The translations under genes and the position numbers were made by a program. Shown piece after piece: positions 1 to 7,682 of a stretch of DNA of 64,000 nt (positions within the stretch are counted from its first letter, which is position 1; every line of letters begins with the position of its first letter). The DNA is from Streptomyces brasiliensis. Lineage in GTDB: Bacteria > Actinomycetota > Actinomycetes > Streptomycetales > Streptomycetaceae. A model generated the notes under the pieces. The model was not told the origin of the DNA, searched no databases, and saw only the letters and a program-made list of their open reading frames with translations. Where the stretch lies: contig NZ_BMQA01000011.1 in the NCBI RefSeq assembly GCF_014647875.1, positions 62,001 through 126,000 of the forward strand, read 5' to 3'.

Positions 1-932
1 GGACCGGCGGACTGCTCGCCGCGGGCCAGAGCGGCCGTCTCCGAGGTGAACAGCCTGCGTCCGCCGTCCACTTCGCCGATGAGGGAGGCGTAGAAGCGCG
101 CCAGGCCGTCGGCGGTGGCGATGCCGTTGGAGGCGGGCAGGACGGCCTCGCGGTAGGCGGGGGAGTTCTCGTCGGGGAGCGGCGTGATCGCGGCGAACGC
201 GCGTCTCGTCAGCGACTCGGGGTCGGCGTAGGCCTCGGCGACGGACCGCTTGGGGCGGGTCTTCAGCGCGCCCTCCGCCTCGAGGGTCCCGGCCGGGCCG
301 ACGCGGCCCACGCGCGCGTGCTCCGCCGGCGGCAGCCCGAGCCAGAGCCCGGCGCCGACCGGCTCCGCGATCTCGTCGGCGATCCACTCGCCGACGGTCC
401 GGCCGGTGACCCGCCGCACCAGCTCGCCGGTCAGCCAGCTGTACGTCTGCGCGTGGTAGCCGTGGTCCGTGCCCGGCTCCCACACCGGCGCCTGCGCGGC
501 GACGGCCGCGGCACCCAGGTCGGGGTCGGCGGCCTCCTCGGGCGTCAGCGGCCGGTCGAGCACGGGGACTCCGGCGCGGTGCGCCAGCAGGTGCCGCACG
601 AGCGTCCGCTCCTTGCCGGCCGCCTTGAACTCCGGCCAGTACGTACCCACCGGCGCGTCCAGGTCCAGCTCTCCGCGCTGGTGGAGGAGCAGCAGTACGG
701 CGGCGGCGACGCCCTTCGTCGCGGAGCGCACGATCTGGGCGGTGCCGTGCTCCCAGGGGGCCGCGCCGTCGATGTCCTTCGTGCCGGCCCACAGGTCGAC
801 GACCTTGTGGCCGTCCCGGTACACGGCGACCGCTGCGCCCCGGTCGCCGAGCTGCTCGAAGTTGCGCACGAACGCCTCCCGGACCGGCTCGAAGCCTCCG
901 GCCACCGTGCCGTTCACGACCGTGCCGCCCAC
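1..932 (-). CDS. Serine hydrolase, beta-lactamase/EstB family (3' end cut by window)
   Basis: The reading frame begins at a GTG at 932 preceded by a GAAGGGAAG ribosome site and runs off the left edge, so the C-terminus is missing. Near residue 70 it has S-A-T-K in the context RSATKGVAAAVLLLL, the S-x-x-K nucleophile motif of class C beta-lactamase-like esterases, and further on a YHAQTYSWLTGELV stretch where the family places its catalytic Tyr. No signal peptide is evident, which points to a cytoplasmic esterase or peptidase rather than a secreted resistance enzyme. It lies 112 bases downstream of cbiO on the same strand and may be its last operon member or separate. The substrate cannot be told. 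Confidence 0.85.
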   Translation of the reverse strand, partial: MGGTVVNGTVAGGFEPVREAFVRNFEQLGDRGAAVAVYRDGHKVVDLWAGTKDIDGAAPWEHGTAQIVRSATKGVAAAVLLLLHQRGELDLDAPVGTYWPEFKAAGKERTLVRHLLAHRAGVPVLDRPLTPEEAADPDLGAAAVAAQAPVWEPGTDHGYHAQTYSWLTGELVRRVTGRTVGEWIADEIAEPVGAGLWLGLPPAEHARVGRVGPAGTLEAEGALKTRPKRSVAEAYADPESLTRRAFAAITPLPDENSPAYREAVLPASNGIATADGLARFYASLIGEVDGGRRLFTSETAALARGEQSAG

Positions 933-1044
933 GTTCGTACTTCCCTTCGCCTTGCCTTCGACAGGCGGTGCAACATCCTGTGTCAGCCTGTGATTCCTTC
1001 GTTTCGCCGACCGAGGAGGATCGTTATGGCGATGTTGCCTCGGG

Positions 1045-1821
1045 TCACGCGCCCGCCGTCACCGACCGCGGGTCGAAGCCGAAGGGGAGTTCCAGGCGGT
1101 GGGCGCGCATCAGGGTGTCGTCGGACAGCAGCTCGCCCGTCGGGCCGTCCGCCGCGATCACGCCCTCGCTCAGGATCAGCGAGCGGGGGCAGAGTTCGAG
1201 GGCGTACGGCAGGTCGTGCGTGACCATCAGGACGGTGACGTCCAACGAGCGCAGGATGTCGGCCAGTTCGCGGCGCGAGGCGGGGTCGAGGTTCGAGGAC
1301 GGCTCGTCCAGGACGAGGATCTCCGGCTCCATCGCCAGGACCGTCGCCACGGCGACCCGGCGGCGCTGGCCGAAGGAGAGATGGTGCGGCGGGCGATCGG
1401 CGAAGTCCGCCATGCCGACCAGTTCCAGCGCCGTGCGCACCCGCTCCTCCAGCGCGGCTCCCTTCAGCCCGGCCGCCGCCGGACCGAACGCCACGTCCTC
1501 GCGCACGGTCGGCATGAACAGCTGGTCGTCCGGGTCCTGGAAGACGATGCCGACCTTCTGCCGGATCTCGGCCATGTGCTTCCTGCCCACTGGCAGCCCG
1601 GCCACGGTCACGGTGCCGGCGCCGCCGCTCAGGATGCCGTTGAGGTGCAGCACGAGGGTGGTCTTGCCGGCGCCGTTCGGACCCAGCAGCGCGACCCGTT
1701 CGCCGCGGGCGATGCGGAAGTCCACGCCGAACAGGGCCTGGTGGCCGTCGGGGTAGGCGAAGGCGAGGCCGGAAACCTCGAGGGAGGCGGGCACTTCGGT
1801 CACAGCAGTCACAGGGTCCAT
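1045..1821 (-). CDS. cbiO: ECF transporter ATP-binding protein CbiO
   Basis: This is the ATPase of an energy-coupling-factor importer for cobalt or nickel. About 258 residues, normal for CbiO. Visible motifs are the Walker A loop GPNGAGKTT near residue 46, the signature LSFGQRRRVAVA and the Walker B ILVLDEPSS. The start is ambiguous: ATG at 1821 overlaps the end of cbiQ by 13 bases, and an in-frame GTG at 1812 forms a GTGA overlap with the cbiQ stop. Neither has a strong ribosome site, so translational coupling to cbiQ is likely. It is the last transporter gene of the cbiMN-cbiQ-cbiO operon. Confidence 0.93.
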   Translation of the reverse strand: MDPVTAVTEVPASLEVSGLAFAYPDGHQALFGVDFRIARGERVALLGPNGAGKTTLVLHLNGILSGGAGTVTVAGLPVGRKHMAEIRQKVGIVFQDPDDQLFMPTVREDVAFGPAAAGLKGAALEERVRTALELVGMADFADRPPHHLSFGQRRRVAVATVLAMEPEILVLDEPSSNLDPASRRELADILRSLDVTVLMVTHDLPYALELCPRSLILSEGVIAADGPTGELLSDDTLMRAHRLELPFGFDPRSVTAGA

Positions 1822-2570
1822 CCCAGCAGACACACGACGAGGGCGGCGAAGGGGAGGGCGAGGGCGGACGACCACTCGGCCCGGGACGCGGTCACCTCGT
1901 CGATGACCGGCATAGAACCGGCGTACCCGCGGCTGACCATGGCCAGGTGCACGCGCTCGCCGCGTTCGTAGGAGCGGATGAACAAGGCACCGGCCGACTT
2001 CGCGAGCACGCCCCAGTGCCGCACGCCCTTCGCCTCGAAGCCGCGCGACTCCCGGGCGATCCGCATCCGGCGCATCTCGCCTGTGATGACGTCGCCGTAG
2101 CGGATCATGAAGGACGCGATCTGGACGAGCAGCGGCGGCAGCTTCAGCCGTTGCAGGCCCAGCAGCAGTTCGCGCAGTTCGGTGGTGGAGGCCAGCAGGA
2201 CCGACGCGGCGACGCCCAGCGTGCCCTTGGCGAGCACGTTCCAGGCGCCCCACAGGCCACTCACGCTCAGCGACAGCCCGAGGACGTCCACCCGCTCGCC
2301 CTCCGCCACGAACGGCATGAGCACGGCGAACGTGACGAACGGCACCTCGATCAGCAGCCGCTTCAGCAGGAAACCGGCGGGCACGCGCGCGTGGTACGCC
2401 ACGAACGCGAGCAGCACGGCGTACAGCGCGAACGCCCACATCGCCTCCCGCGGTGTCGACACCACGACCACCACGAAGGCGAAGACGGCGGCGAGCTTGG
2501 TGTGCGGCGGCAGCGCGTGCACGGGTGAGTGCCCGTGCCTGTACAGCCGGTGTGCGTGTCCCGCCCCCAT
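1809..2570 (-). CDS. cbiQ: ECF transporter transmembrane protein CbiQ
   Basis: This is the membrane coupling subunit (T component) that links the CbiO ATPase to CbiM. The start ATG at 2570 gives MGAGHAHRLYRHGHSPVHAL followed by PPHTKLAAVFAFVVVVV, the usual beginning of CbiQ just before the first membrane helix. The RESRGFEAKG segment is the conserved A-R-G type coupling helix that contacts the ATPase. One base separates this start from the cbiM stop, and its own stop overlaps cbiO, so the three genes form one transcript. Confidence 0.93.
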   Translation of the reverse strand: MGAGHAHRLYRHGHSPVHALPPHTKLAAVFAFVVVVVSTPREAMWAFALYAVLLAFVAYHARVPAGFLLKRLLIEVPFVTFAVLMPFVAEGERVDVLGLSLSVSGLWGAWNVLAKGTLGVAASVLLASTTELRELLLGLQRLKLPPLLVQIASFMIRYGDVITGEMRRMRIARESRGFEAKGVRHWGVLAKSAGALFIRSYERGERVHLAMVSRGYAGSMPVIDEVTASRAEWSSALALPFAALVVCLLGWTL

Positions 2571-2571
2571 G

Positions 2572-3615
2572 TCAGACCCCCGTGTTCGCGGGGGAGACGT
2601 CCTGGTCGCGGCGCCTGCGTACCGCCCAGAACACCGCGCTGCCCGCGACGACGGTGACGCCGACACCGATCACGCCCGCGAGACCGCCGGACAGCCGGGC
2701 GTCGGAGACGTCCTTGACGCCGTAGTCCGCGAGCGGGGAGTCGGCGGCCGCGTGCTCCTCGGCCTTCTTGTCGATGCCCTTGTCGTGGGCGACCTTCTCC
2801 AGGCCGTCGGGGTCGGCCGAGGCGTAGAAGCTGACGAACCCGGCGAGCACGAGCGAGGTGACCAGGCCCGTGATCCACAGCTTGCGGTGGGAGCGGGCGG
2901 TGACGGGTACGGGCTGGGCCGCGGGCGCGTCGACGAGTTCGCCGTTCACCCGCAGCTTCAGGCGCTGCTGGAGGTCCCGCGCGCCGTACACCAGGTCGGG
3001 GCGTACGGCGACGACGGCGCCGACTGTGAGCGCCGTGATGACCGCCTCGCCGATGCCGATGAGGACGTGGACGCCGACCATCGCCGTGGCGACCTTGCCG
3101 AGGGAGACGTCAGTGGTGCCGCCGATGGCGTAGATGAGCGTGAAGGCGACGGCGGCGGCCGGCACCGAGACCAGCGCGGCGACGAACGAGGCCACGGTCA
3201 CCGAGCGCCGCTTGCGCGGCAGCACCTTGACCAGGGCACGGAAGACGGCGTACGCCACGACCGTCGTGACGATCGCCATGTCGGTGATGTTCACGCCCAG
3301 CGCGGTCAGACCGCCGTCCGCGAAAAGGATGCCCTGCATCAGCAGGACGACGGACACGCACAGGACACCGGTACAGGGGCCGACGAGGATGGCGGCGAGC
3401 GCGCCGCCCAGCAGATGCCCGCTGGTCCCGGCCGCGACCGGGAAGTTCAGCATCTGCACCGCGAAGATGAACGCCGCCACCAGGCCGGCCAGCGGCGCGG
3501 TGCGCTCGTCGAGTTCCCGGCGCGCGCCGCGCAGGCTCACGGCGACGGCGCCTGCGGCGACCACGCCGGTGACCGCGGAGGTGGGGGCGTCTATGAATCC
3601 GTCAGGTACGTGCAC
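2572..3615 (-). CDS. cbiM: Fused CbiM-CbiN metal-binding component of Co/Ni ECF transporter
   Basis: A 347-residue substrate-capture membrane protein. The N-terminus MHVPDGF is the CbiM signature; its amino group and His2 coordinate the metal in this family. About six hydrophobic segments follow to residue ~235. The C-terminal third contains the PDGLE motif (SADPDGLEKVAHDKG) and a last membrane helix, which is normally the separate protein CbiN/NikN, so CbiM and CbiN are fused here. The start is a GTG at 3615. The metal is not fixed by sequence alone; the Nur-like operator upstream argues for nickel. It heads the operon with cbiQ and cbiO. Confidence 0.92.
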   Translation of the reverse strand: MHVPDGFIDAPTSAVTGVVAAGAVAVSLRGARRELDERTAPLAGLVAAFIFAVQMLNFPVAAGTSGHLLGGALAAILVGPCTGVLCVSVVLLMQGILFADGGLTALGVNITDMAIVTTVVAYAVFRALVKVLPRKRRSVTVASFVAALVSVPAAAVAFTLIYAIGGTTDVSLGKVATAMVGVHVLIGIGEAVITALTVGAVVAVRPDLVYGARDLQQRLKLRVNGELVDAPAAQPVPVTARSHRKLWITGLVTSLVLAGFVSFYASADPDGLEKVAHDKGIDKKAEEHAAADSPLADYGVKDVSDARLSGGLAGVIGVGVTVVAGSAVFWAVRRRRDQDVSPANTGV

Positions 3616-3621
3616 CGTTTG

Positions 3622-3652
3622 ATTTTAGAGGCTTGTTGCGAACCTTTTGCAA
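3622..3652 (-). promoter_or_regulatory. Nur-like operator over a predicted leaderless cbiM promoter
   Basis: Bases 3636-3652 read TTGCGA-ACCTT-TTGCAA, matching the published Nur box pattern tTGCaa-N5-ttGCAA with exact 5-base spacing. On the minus strand a TAAAAT (-10) occupies 3627-3622, six bases before the GTG start at 3615, so transcription would begin at or next to the start codon. The operator covers the -35 side. Nur is the nickel-responsive Fur-family repressor of Streptomyces. The motif match is seen directly; the promoter and repression are inferred. Confidence 0.6.
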
Positions 3653-3757
3653 GAGCGAGTCCGTCGTCTCACGAATCCGAGACGTCACGGTTCGGTGAGC
3701 GTAATACGGGAAATATGTGACATTGAAAGAGAAGCGGATGAACATACTTCGTTTACG

Positions 3758-3770
3758 TAACGCAGCGTTA
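3758..3770. promoter_or_regulatory. Perfect inverted repeat before ssgE
   Basis: TAACGC-A-GCGTTA, a perfect 6+1+6 dyad, lies 11 bases before the ssgE start and just upstream of the AGGGG ribosome site. It could be a repressor site or a small mRNA hairpin that limits translation initiation. The protein that binds it cannot be named. Confidence 0.35.
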
Positions 3771-3781
3771 GGGGCTGGCCG

Positions 3782-4144
3782 ATGTCCGTAGTCGAACAGT
3801 ACGCACGCGCTCACATAGTCACGGACGAGGACGCTGTGGCGGACCCCGGCGCCGTGCCCGTCATCCTGCGCTACGACCCCGAGGCCGACCCGCGATCGGT
3901 GCGCATCGGCCTGCCCGAGCCGCTGCCCGGGCCGCACGAGTGGACGTTCTCCCGCGCTCTGCTGGAGCAGGGCCTAAGGGCCCCGGCCGAGAGCGGCGAC
4001 GTACGGGTGTGGCCGCTGGGCCGCGTCCAGGCCGTCGTGGAGTTCCACTCCGCGCACGGCGTCTCCGTCGTGCAGTTCGAGTCGAAGGCCCTGCTGCGGT
4101 TCCTGCGCCGCACCTATATGGCCGCGGAGCCGGTGCGCCACTGA
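3782..4144 (+). CDS. ssgE: SsgA-like sporulation/cell-division protein (SALP), probably SsgE
   Basis: A 120-residue cytoplasmic protein of the SsgA/SsgB family, found only in morphologically complex actinomycetes, where members steer septum formation and peptidoglycan remodelling during sporulation. Family hallmarks seen are VPVILRYDPEADP, HEWTFSRALLEQGL, GDVRVWPLGR and the C-terminal SKALLRFLRRTY. ATG at 3782 follows an AGGGG ribosome site. The SsgE assignment rests on position, because S. coelicolor ssgE (SCO3158) sits beside two penicillin-binding protein genes exactly as here; the family call is firmer than the paralogue call. It is divergent from cbiM and convergent with the first PBP gene, with only 11 bases between stops. 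Confidence 0.9.
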   Translation: MSVVEQYARAHIVTDEDAVADPGAVPVILRYDPEADPRSVRIGLPEPLPGPHEWTFSRALLEQGLRAPAESGDVRVWPLGRVQAVVEFHSAHGVSVVQFESKALLRFLRRTYMAAEPVRH

Positions 4145-4155
4145 AGCGGAAGGGG

Positions 4156-5826
4156 TCAGCCGCCCGCCCTGAGCAGCGCCGCCACGATCGGCCCGGCCGT
4201 GTCACCGCCGTGGCCACCCGCCTGGACCACGCCGGCGGCCGCGAGGTCGCCGCGGTAGGCGGTGAACCAGCCGTTGGGCTTCTTCTGGCCGTCCACCTCC
4301 GCCGAACCCGTCTTGGCGCCGTAGTCCGGGCCGAGGCCCGCCATCGCCTGGGCCGCCGTGCCGTACGCCGCTGTGAACTGCATGACTTCCTTCAGCTCCG
4401 CCTGCGTCTTCGACGACATGGTGCGCGAGGCCTTGGCCAGCGCACGGTCGTCCACCGAGGGTGACACCAGGTACGGCTGGTGGAAGACGCCCGTCTCCAC
4501 GGTCGCCGCGACCGACGCCATGTTCAGCGGGTTCATGCGCACCCCGCCCTGCCCGATCAGCGAGGCGCCCATCTGCGCGCCGCTCTGCACCGGGATCGCG
4601 CCGTCGAAGGTGGGCACACCGATGGCCCAGTTGTTCATGCCGAGGCCGTAGACCTCCTGGGCCTCCTTCGTCAGGTCGCTGTTCGACAGCTTCGGCGCGA
4701 AGTTGATGAAGGCGTTGTTGCAGGAGGCCCCGAAGCTCTGCTTGAACGTGCCCTGCTTGATCTCGGAGTCGTCGTCGTTGTGGAACGTCCAGCCGGCCAG
4801 CTTGTACGTCTTGGGGCAGGGGTGCGAGGCGCCCGGCGTGACGAGCTCCTTCTCGAACAGCATCGTCGACGTCACGATCTTCATCGTGGAGCCGGGTGCG
4901 AGGGAGCCCTGGAAGGCGGTGTTGAAGCCGTGGGAGGTGTTCGCGACGGCCAGGATCTCACCGGTCGACGGGCGCACGACGACCGCCGAGGCGCGCGGCT
5001 TCTTGGCCACCTGCTGCTCGGCGGCCGCCTGGAGGGCCGGGCTCAGCGTCGTCCTCACCGTGCCCGGCGTGCCCTCGGTCAGTGCCAGCAGCGTCTTGTC
5101 GGACAGCTTCGCCTTCTCGGACGCCTTGCCCCGCACCACGCGCAGTTCGACGCCCGCCTTGCCGCCGGCGATCTTGCCGTACTTCTCGCGCAGCCCGTCC
5201 AGCACCGGGCCCAGCGACGGGTACTCGGCGGTGGTCAGCTCCTCGCCGTCGCGGTCCAGCGCCTTGACCGGCGGGGTGCCGGCCGCGCCGGTGACCAGGG
5301 TGTCGCCGTCCTTCAGATCGGGGTGGACGAGGGAGGCGTGCCAGTCGACCAGCGGCTTGCCGTCGGCCTTGTTCCGGACGACGGTGAGTGCGCTGTCGTA
5401 CGTCAGCGGCTTGCTGACGCCCTTGTACGACACCGTGGCCTTCACGGAGAAGGGCACCTTGTCGCCGGTGCGGGTGCCGGGGGTGAGCGTGACGCCGGTG
5501 AGGTGCGCGTCCTTGGTGTAGCTGGTGAGCAGCGCGGCGGCGGCGGTCGCGTCGTCGGTGCCGGCCGCCGCCTTGCTGACCTGGCCCTGCTGCCAGGCGG
5601 TCAGAAAGCGCGTGGAGGCGGTCTGCACCTCGATGGCGGACAGCGGGCCGGTCTTCACCTCGGCCGAGGGCGCGGACGTCGTCCGCGACTCGTCGTCGGC
5701 CGCCGCCCCGCCGCCGTACAGCGCGTAGACGCCGAACCCGGCGCCGCCGACAACCGCGGCGATCACCCCGCCGACCACGATGGGTCTGTTCTTCGGTCGC
5801 TCGGCGACGCGCCTTCTCTTGCCCAC
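4156..5826 (-). CDS. Penicillin-binding protein, class B transpeptidase with NTF2-like domain
   Basis: A 556-residue membrane-anchored D,D-transpeptidase that cross-links peptidoglycan. A basic N-terminus (GKRRRVAERPKNRP) and one membrane helix around residues 16-38 are followed by an NTF2/MecA-N type domain (~60-180), a linker domain, and the transpeptidase domain. All three active-site motifs are present: S-T-M-K at Ser313, S-C-N at Ser368 and K-T-G at Lys505. The GTG at 5826 was chosen because GAGGAA lies 6 bases upstream; a longer frame to 5961 has no comparable site. It is a tandem paralogue of the next gene upstream. The two are the pair flanking ssgE in S. coelicolor (SCO3156/SCO3157), which suggests a link to sporulation wall synthesis. 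Confidence 0.9.
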   Translation of the reverse strand: MGKRRRVAERPKNRPIVVGGVIAAVVGGAGFGVYALYGGGAAADDESRTTSAPSAEVKTGPLSAIEVQTASTRFLTAWQQGQVSKAAAGTDDATAAAALLTSYTKDAHLTGVTLTPGTRTGDKVPFSVKATVSYKGVSKPLTYDSALTVVRNKADGKPLVDWHASLVHPDLKDGDTLVTGAAGTPPVKALDRDGEELTTAEYPSLGPVLDGLREKYGKIAGGKAGVELRVVRGKASEKAKLSDKTLLALTEGTPGTVRTTLSPALQAAAEQQVAKKPRASAVVVRPSTGEILAVANTSHGFNTAFQGSLAPGSTMKIVTSTMLFEKELVTPGASHPCPKTYKLAGWTFHNDDDSEIKQGTFKQSFGASCNNAFINFAPKLSNSDLTKEAQEVYGLGMNNWAIGVPTFDGAIPVQSGAQMGASLIGQGGVRMNPLNMASVAATVETGVFHQPYLVSPSVDDRALAKASRTMSSKTQAELKEVMQFTAAYGTAAQAMAGLGPDYGAKTGSAEVDGQKKPNGWFTAYRGDLAAAGVVQAGGHGGDTAGPIVAALLRAGG

Positions 5827-5929
5827 TGCCAGTTCCTCCGCGAATTCCCCAGGGTCCCCGCTGCCCTCGTAGCCCCCACGCTCCTCAACGACGGCAACCA
5901 CCCTAGAGTCCCGTACTGCGAGGGTGACG

Positions 5930-7561
5930 TCAGCCGCCGGTCCGTAGCACAGCTGCGACAATCGGACCGGCCACGTCGATGCCGTGCCCGCCGTCCTGGG
6001 CCATGGCCGCGGCGGCGATGTCGTTGCGGTAACCGGTGAACCAGCTGTTGGACTTGGCCTGTCCGTCGACCTCCGCGGAGCCCGTCTTCGCGCCGATGTT
6101 GTAGCCCAGGCCGGACATCACGCCGGCCGCGGTGCCGCTGGTCGCGGTGCGGTTCATCATCGCGCGCAACTGCTGGACCGTGCTCGAGGACAGCCCGCGT
6201 GCCTGGGCCCGTTCACGGTTGTCGAGGCTCAGCGGCACGAGGATCGGCTGCCGGAAGGTGCCCGTCATCGCGGTCGCGGTCACCGACGCCATGTTCAGCG
6301 GGCTCATCTGGACCTGGCCCTGGCCGATCAGGGCGGCGGCCCTGTCCGGGCCGTCGACGGCCGGGACGGAGCCGTCGAAGGACGGAATGCCGGTCTGCCA
6401 GTTGTCCCTGCCCAGGCCGAAACGGTCCTCCGCCTCCCGGGTCAGCGAGTCGGCGTCCAGTTCGTCCACGTAGTGGAGGAAGGCCGTGTTGCAGGAGAGG
6501 GCGAAGCTCTCCGAGAGCGTCGCGTTCTCGTTCGGTGCCATGTCCTTGAGGTTGTGGAAGGTCTGGCCCTCCCACATCGCGTCCGGAGTGCACGGTGCCG
6601 GCCCGTTCGCCGTGGTGACACCGTTGTCGATGAGCGTGGCCGCGGTGAGGATCTTCATCGTGGAGCCCGGGGCCAGCTTGCCGAGGAAGGCCGCGTTGAA
6701 GCCGTCCGCACGGTGGTTGGCGACCGCCAGCACCTCACCGGTGCTCGGCTTCACGGCCACCACCGACGACTCGGCGTACTTCTTCACCGCAGTCTCGGCC
6801 GCGGCCTGCGCCGACGCGCTCAGCGTCGTGTGCAGCCTGCCCGCCTTGCCCTTGGCGAGGGTGAGCAGTGTGGTGTCGGGGGAGCCGTCGGCCTGGTTCT
6901 GGATCGCCAGCTCGACGCCGGGCGTCCCGCCCGCCTTGTCACCGTACTTCTGGCGCAGCTCGTCCAGGATCGGCCCCAGGGACGGGTACTTCTCCTTCGT
7001 CAGGACGACGCCGTTGCGGTCCACGGCCTCGATCGGCGGCGCCGACGACTCGCCCGTGACGAGCGTCTCGCCCTCGTGGAGCTGCGGGTGGACGACGGAC
7101 GCCTTCCAGCCGACCAGGGCGCGGTGCGTGGTCTCGCCGCGCACGACCGTCAACTCGCTCCGGTAGGTGAGCGGTTTGGACTTCCCGTCGTACGACACCG
7201 TCGCCTTCACCGTGAAGGGCACGTGGGTGCCGACCGGCCCCGCGGGCGTGATGTGCACCTTGGTGATGTGCGCGTCCTCGCCGTACGCCGTCAGCAGCTG
7301 CTCGGCGCTCGCCGCGTCGTTGGTGTACGACGCCGCCGTCACCGCCTCGCCCTTCTCCCAGGCGGCGAAGAACTTCTTCGTGGTGTCCCGCACTTCGGAG
7401 CTGCTCGGCGGCCCGGTCTTCACGGCCGGGGCACTGTTGCCCGTCAGGCCGCCCCCGTCACCGGTCAGCGAGGACAAGATGTTGTACGCCCCGTACCCGG
7501 CCCCTCCCACCAGAACCGTGAACACACCACCTATGACCGCGGCTTTGGCCCCCGTGCGCAT
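5930..7561 (-). CDS. Penicillin-binding protein, tandem paralogue of its neighbour
   Basis: A 543-residue class B penicillin-binding protein with the same architecture as the following gene: a short N-terminus, one membrane helix (residues ~5-27), an NTF2-like domain (~55-170), a dimerisation or linker region and a transpeptidase domain. Motifs are S-T-M-K at Ser300, S-C-N at Ser356 and K-T-G at Lys492, so it should be active. The ATG at 7561 has a GGGAGGGG ribosome site. Similarity along the full length indicates a local duplication. 103 bases separate it from the downstream PBP, so they may be co-transcribed. Confidence 0.9.
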   Translation of the reverse strand: MRTGAKAAVIGGVFTVLVGGAGYGAYNILSSLTGDGGGLTGNSAPAVKTGPPSSSEVRDTTKKFFAAWEKGEAVTAASYTNDAASAEQLLTAYGEDAHITKVHITPAGPVGTHVPFTVKATVSYDGKSKPLTYRSELTVVRGETTHRALVGWKASVVHPQLHEGETLVTGESSAPPIEAVDRNGVVLTKEKYPSLGPILDELRQKYGDKAGGTPGVELAIQNQADGSPDTTLLTLAKGKAGRLHTTLSASAQAAAETAVKKYAESSVVAVKPSTGEVLAVANHRADGFNAAFLGKLAPGSTMKILTAATLIDNGVTTANGPAPCTPDAMWEGQTFHNLKDMAPNENATLSESFALSCNTAFLHYVDELDADSLTREAEDRFGLGRDNWQTGIPSFDGSVPAVDGPDRAAALIGQGQVQMSPLNMASVTATAMTGTFRQPILVPLSLDNRERAQARGLSSSTVQQLRAMMNRTATSGTAAGVMSGLGYNIGAKTGSAEVDGQAKSNSWFTGYRNDIAAAAMAQDGGHGIDVAGPIVAAVLRTGG

Positions 7562-7682
7562 GACGCGACCCCTCCCCCTCGCCCCGTATCAGCTCTCGCA
7601 CTGTAAGTGGCGTGCGAGTGAGGCGTGAGGGTTGTTGTCGGATGTTGTCCGAACGGAGATCAGAAATGTAGAGGAACACCCC

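Noticed and set aside
3616-3781. Cobalamin riboswitch upstream of cbiM
   Set aside because: No B12-box-like conserved sequence was seen and the predicted -10 is only six bases from the start codon; the space is too small and a Nur box fits better.
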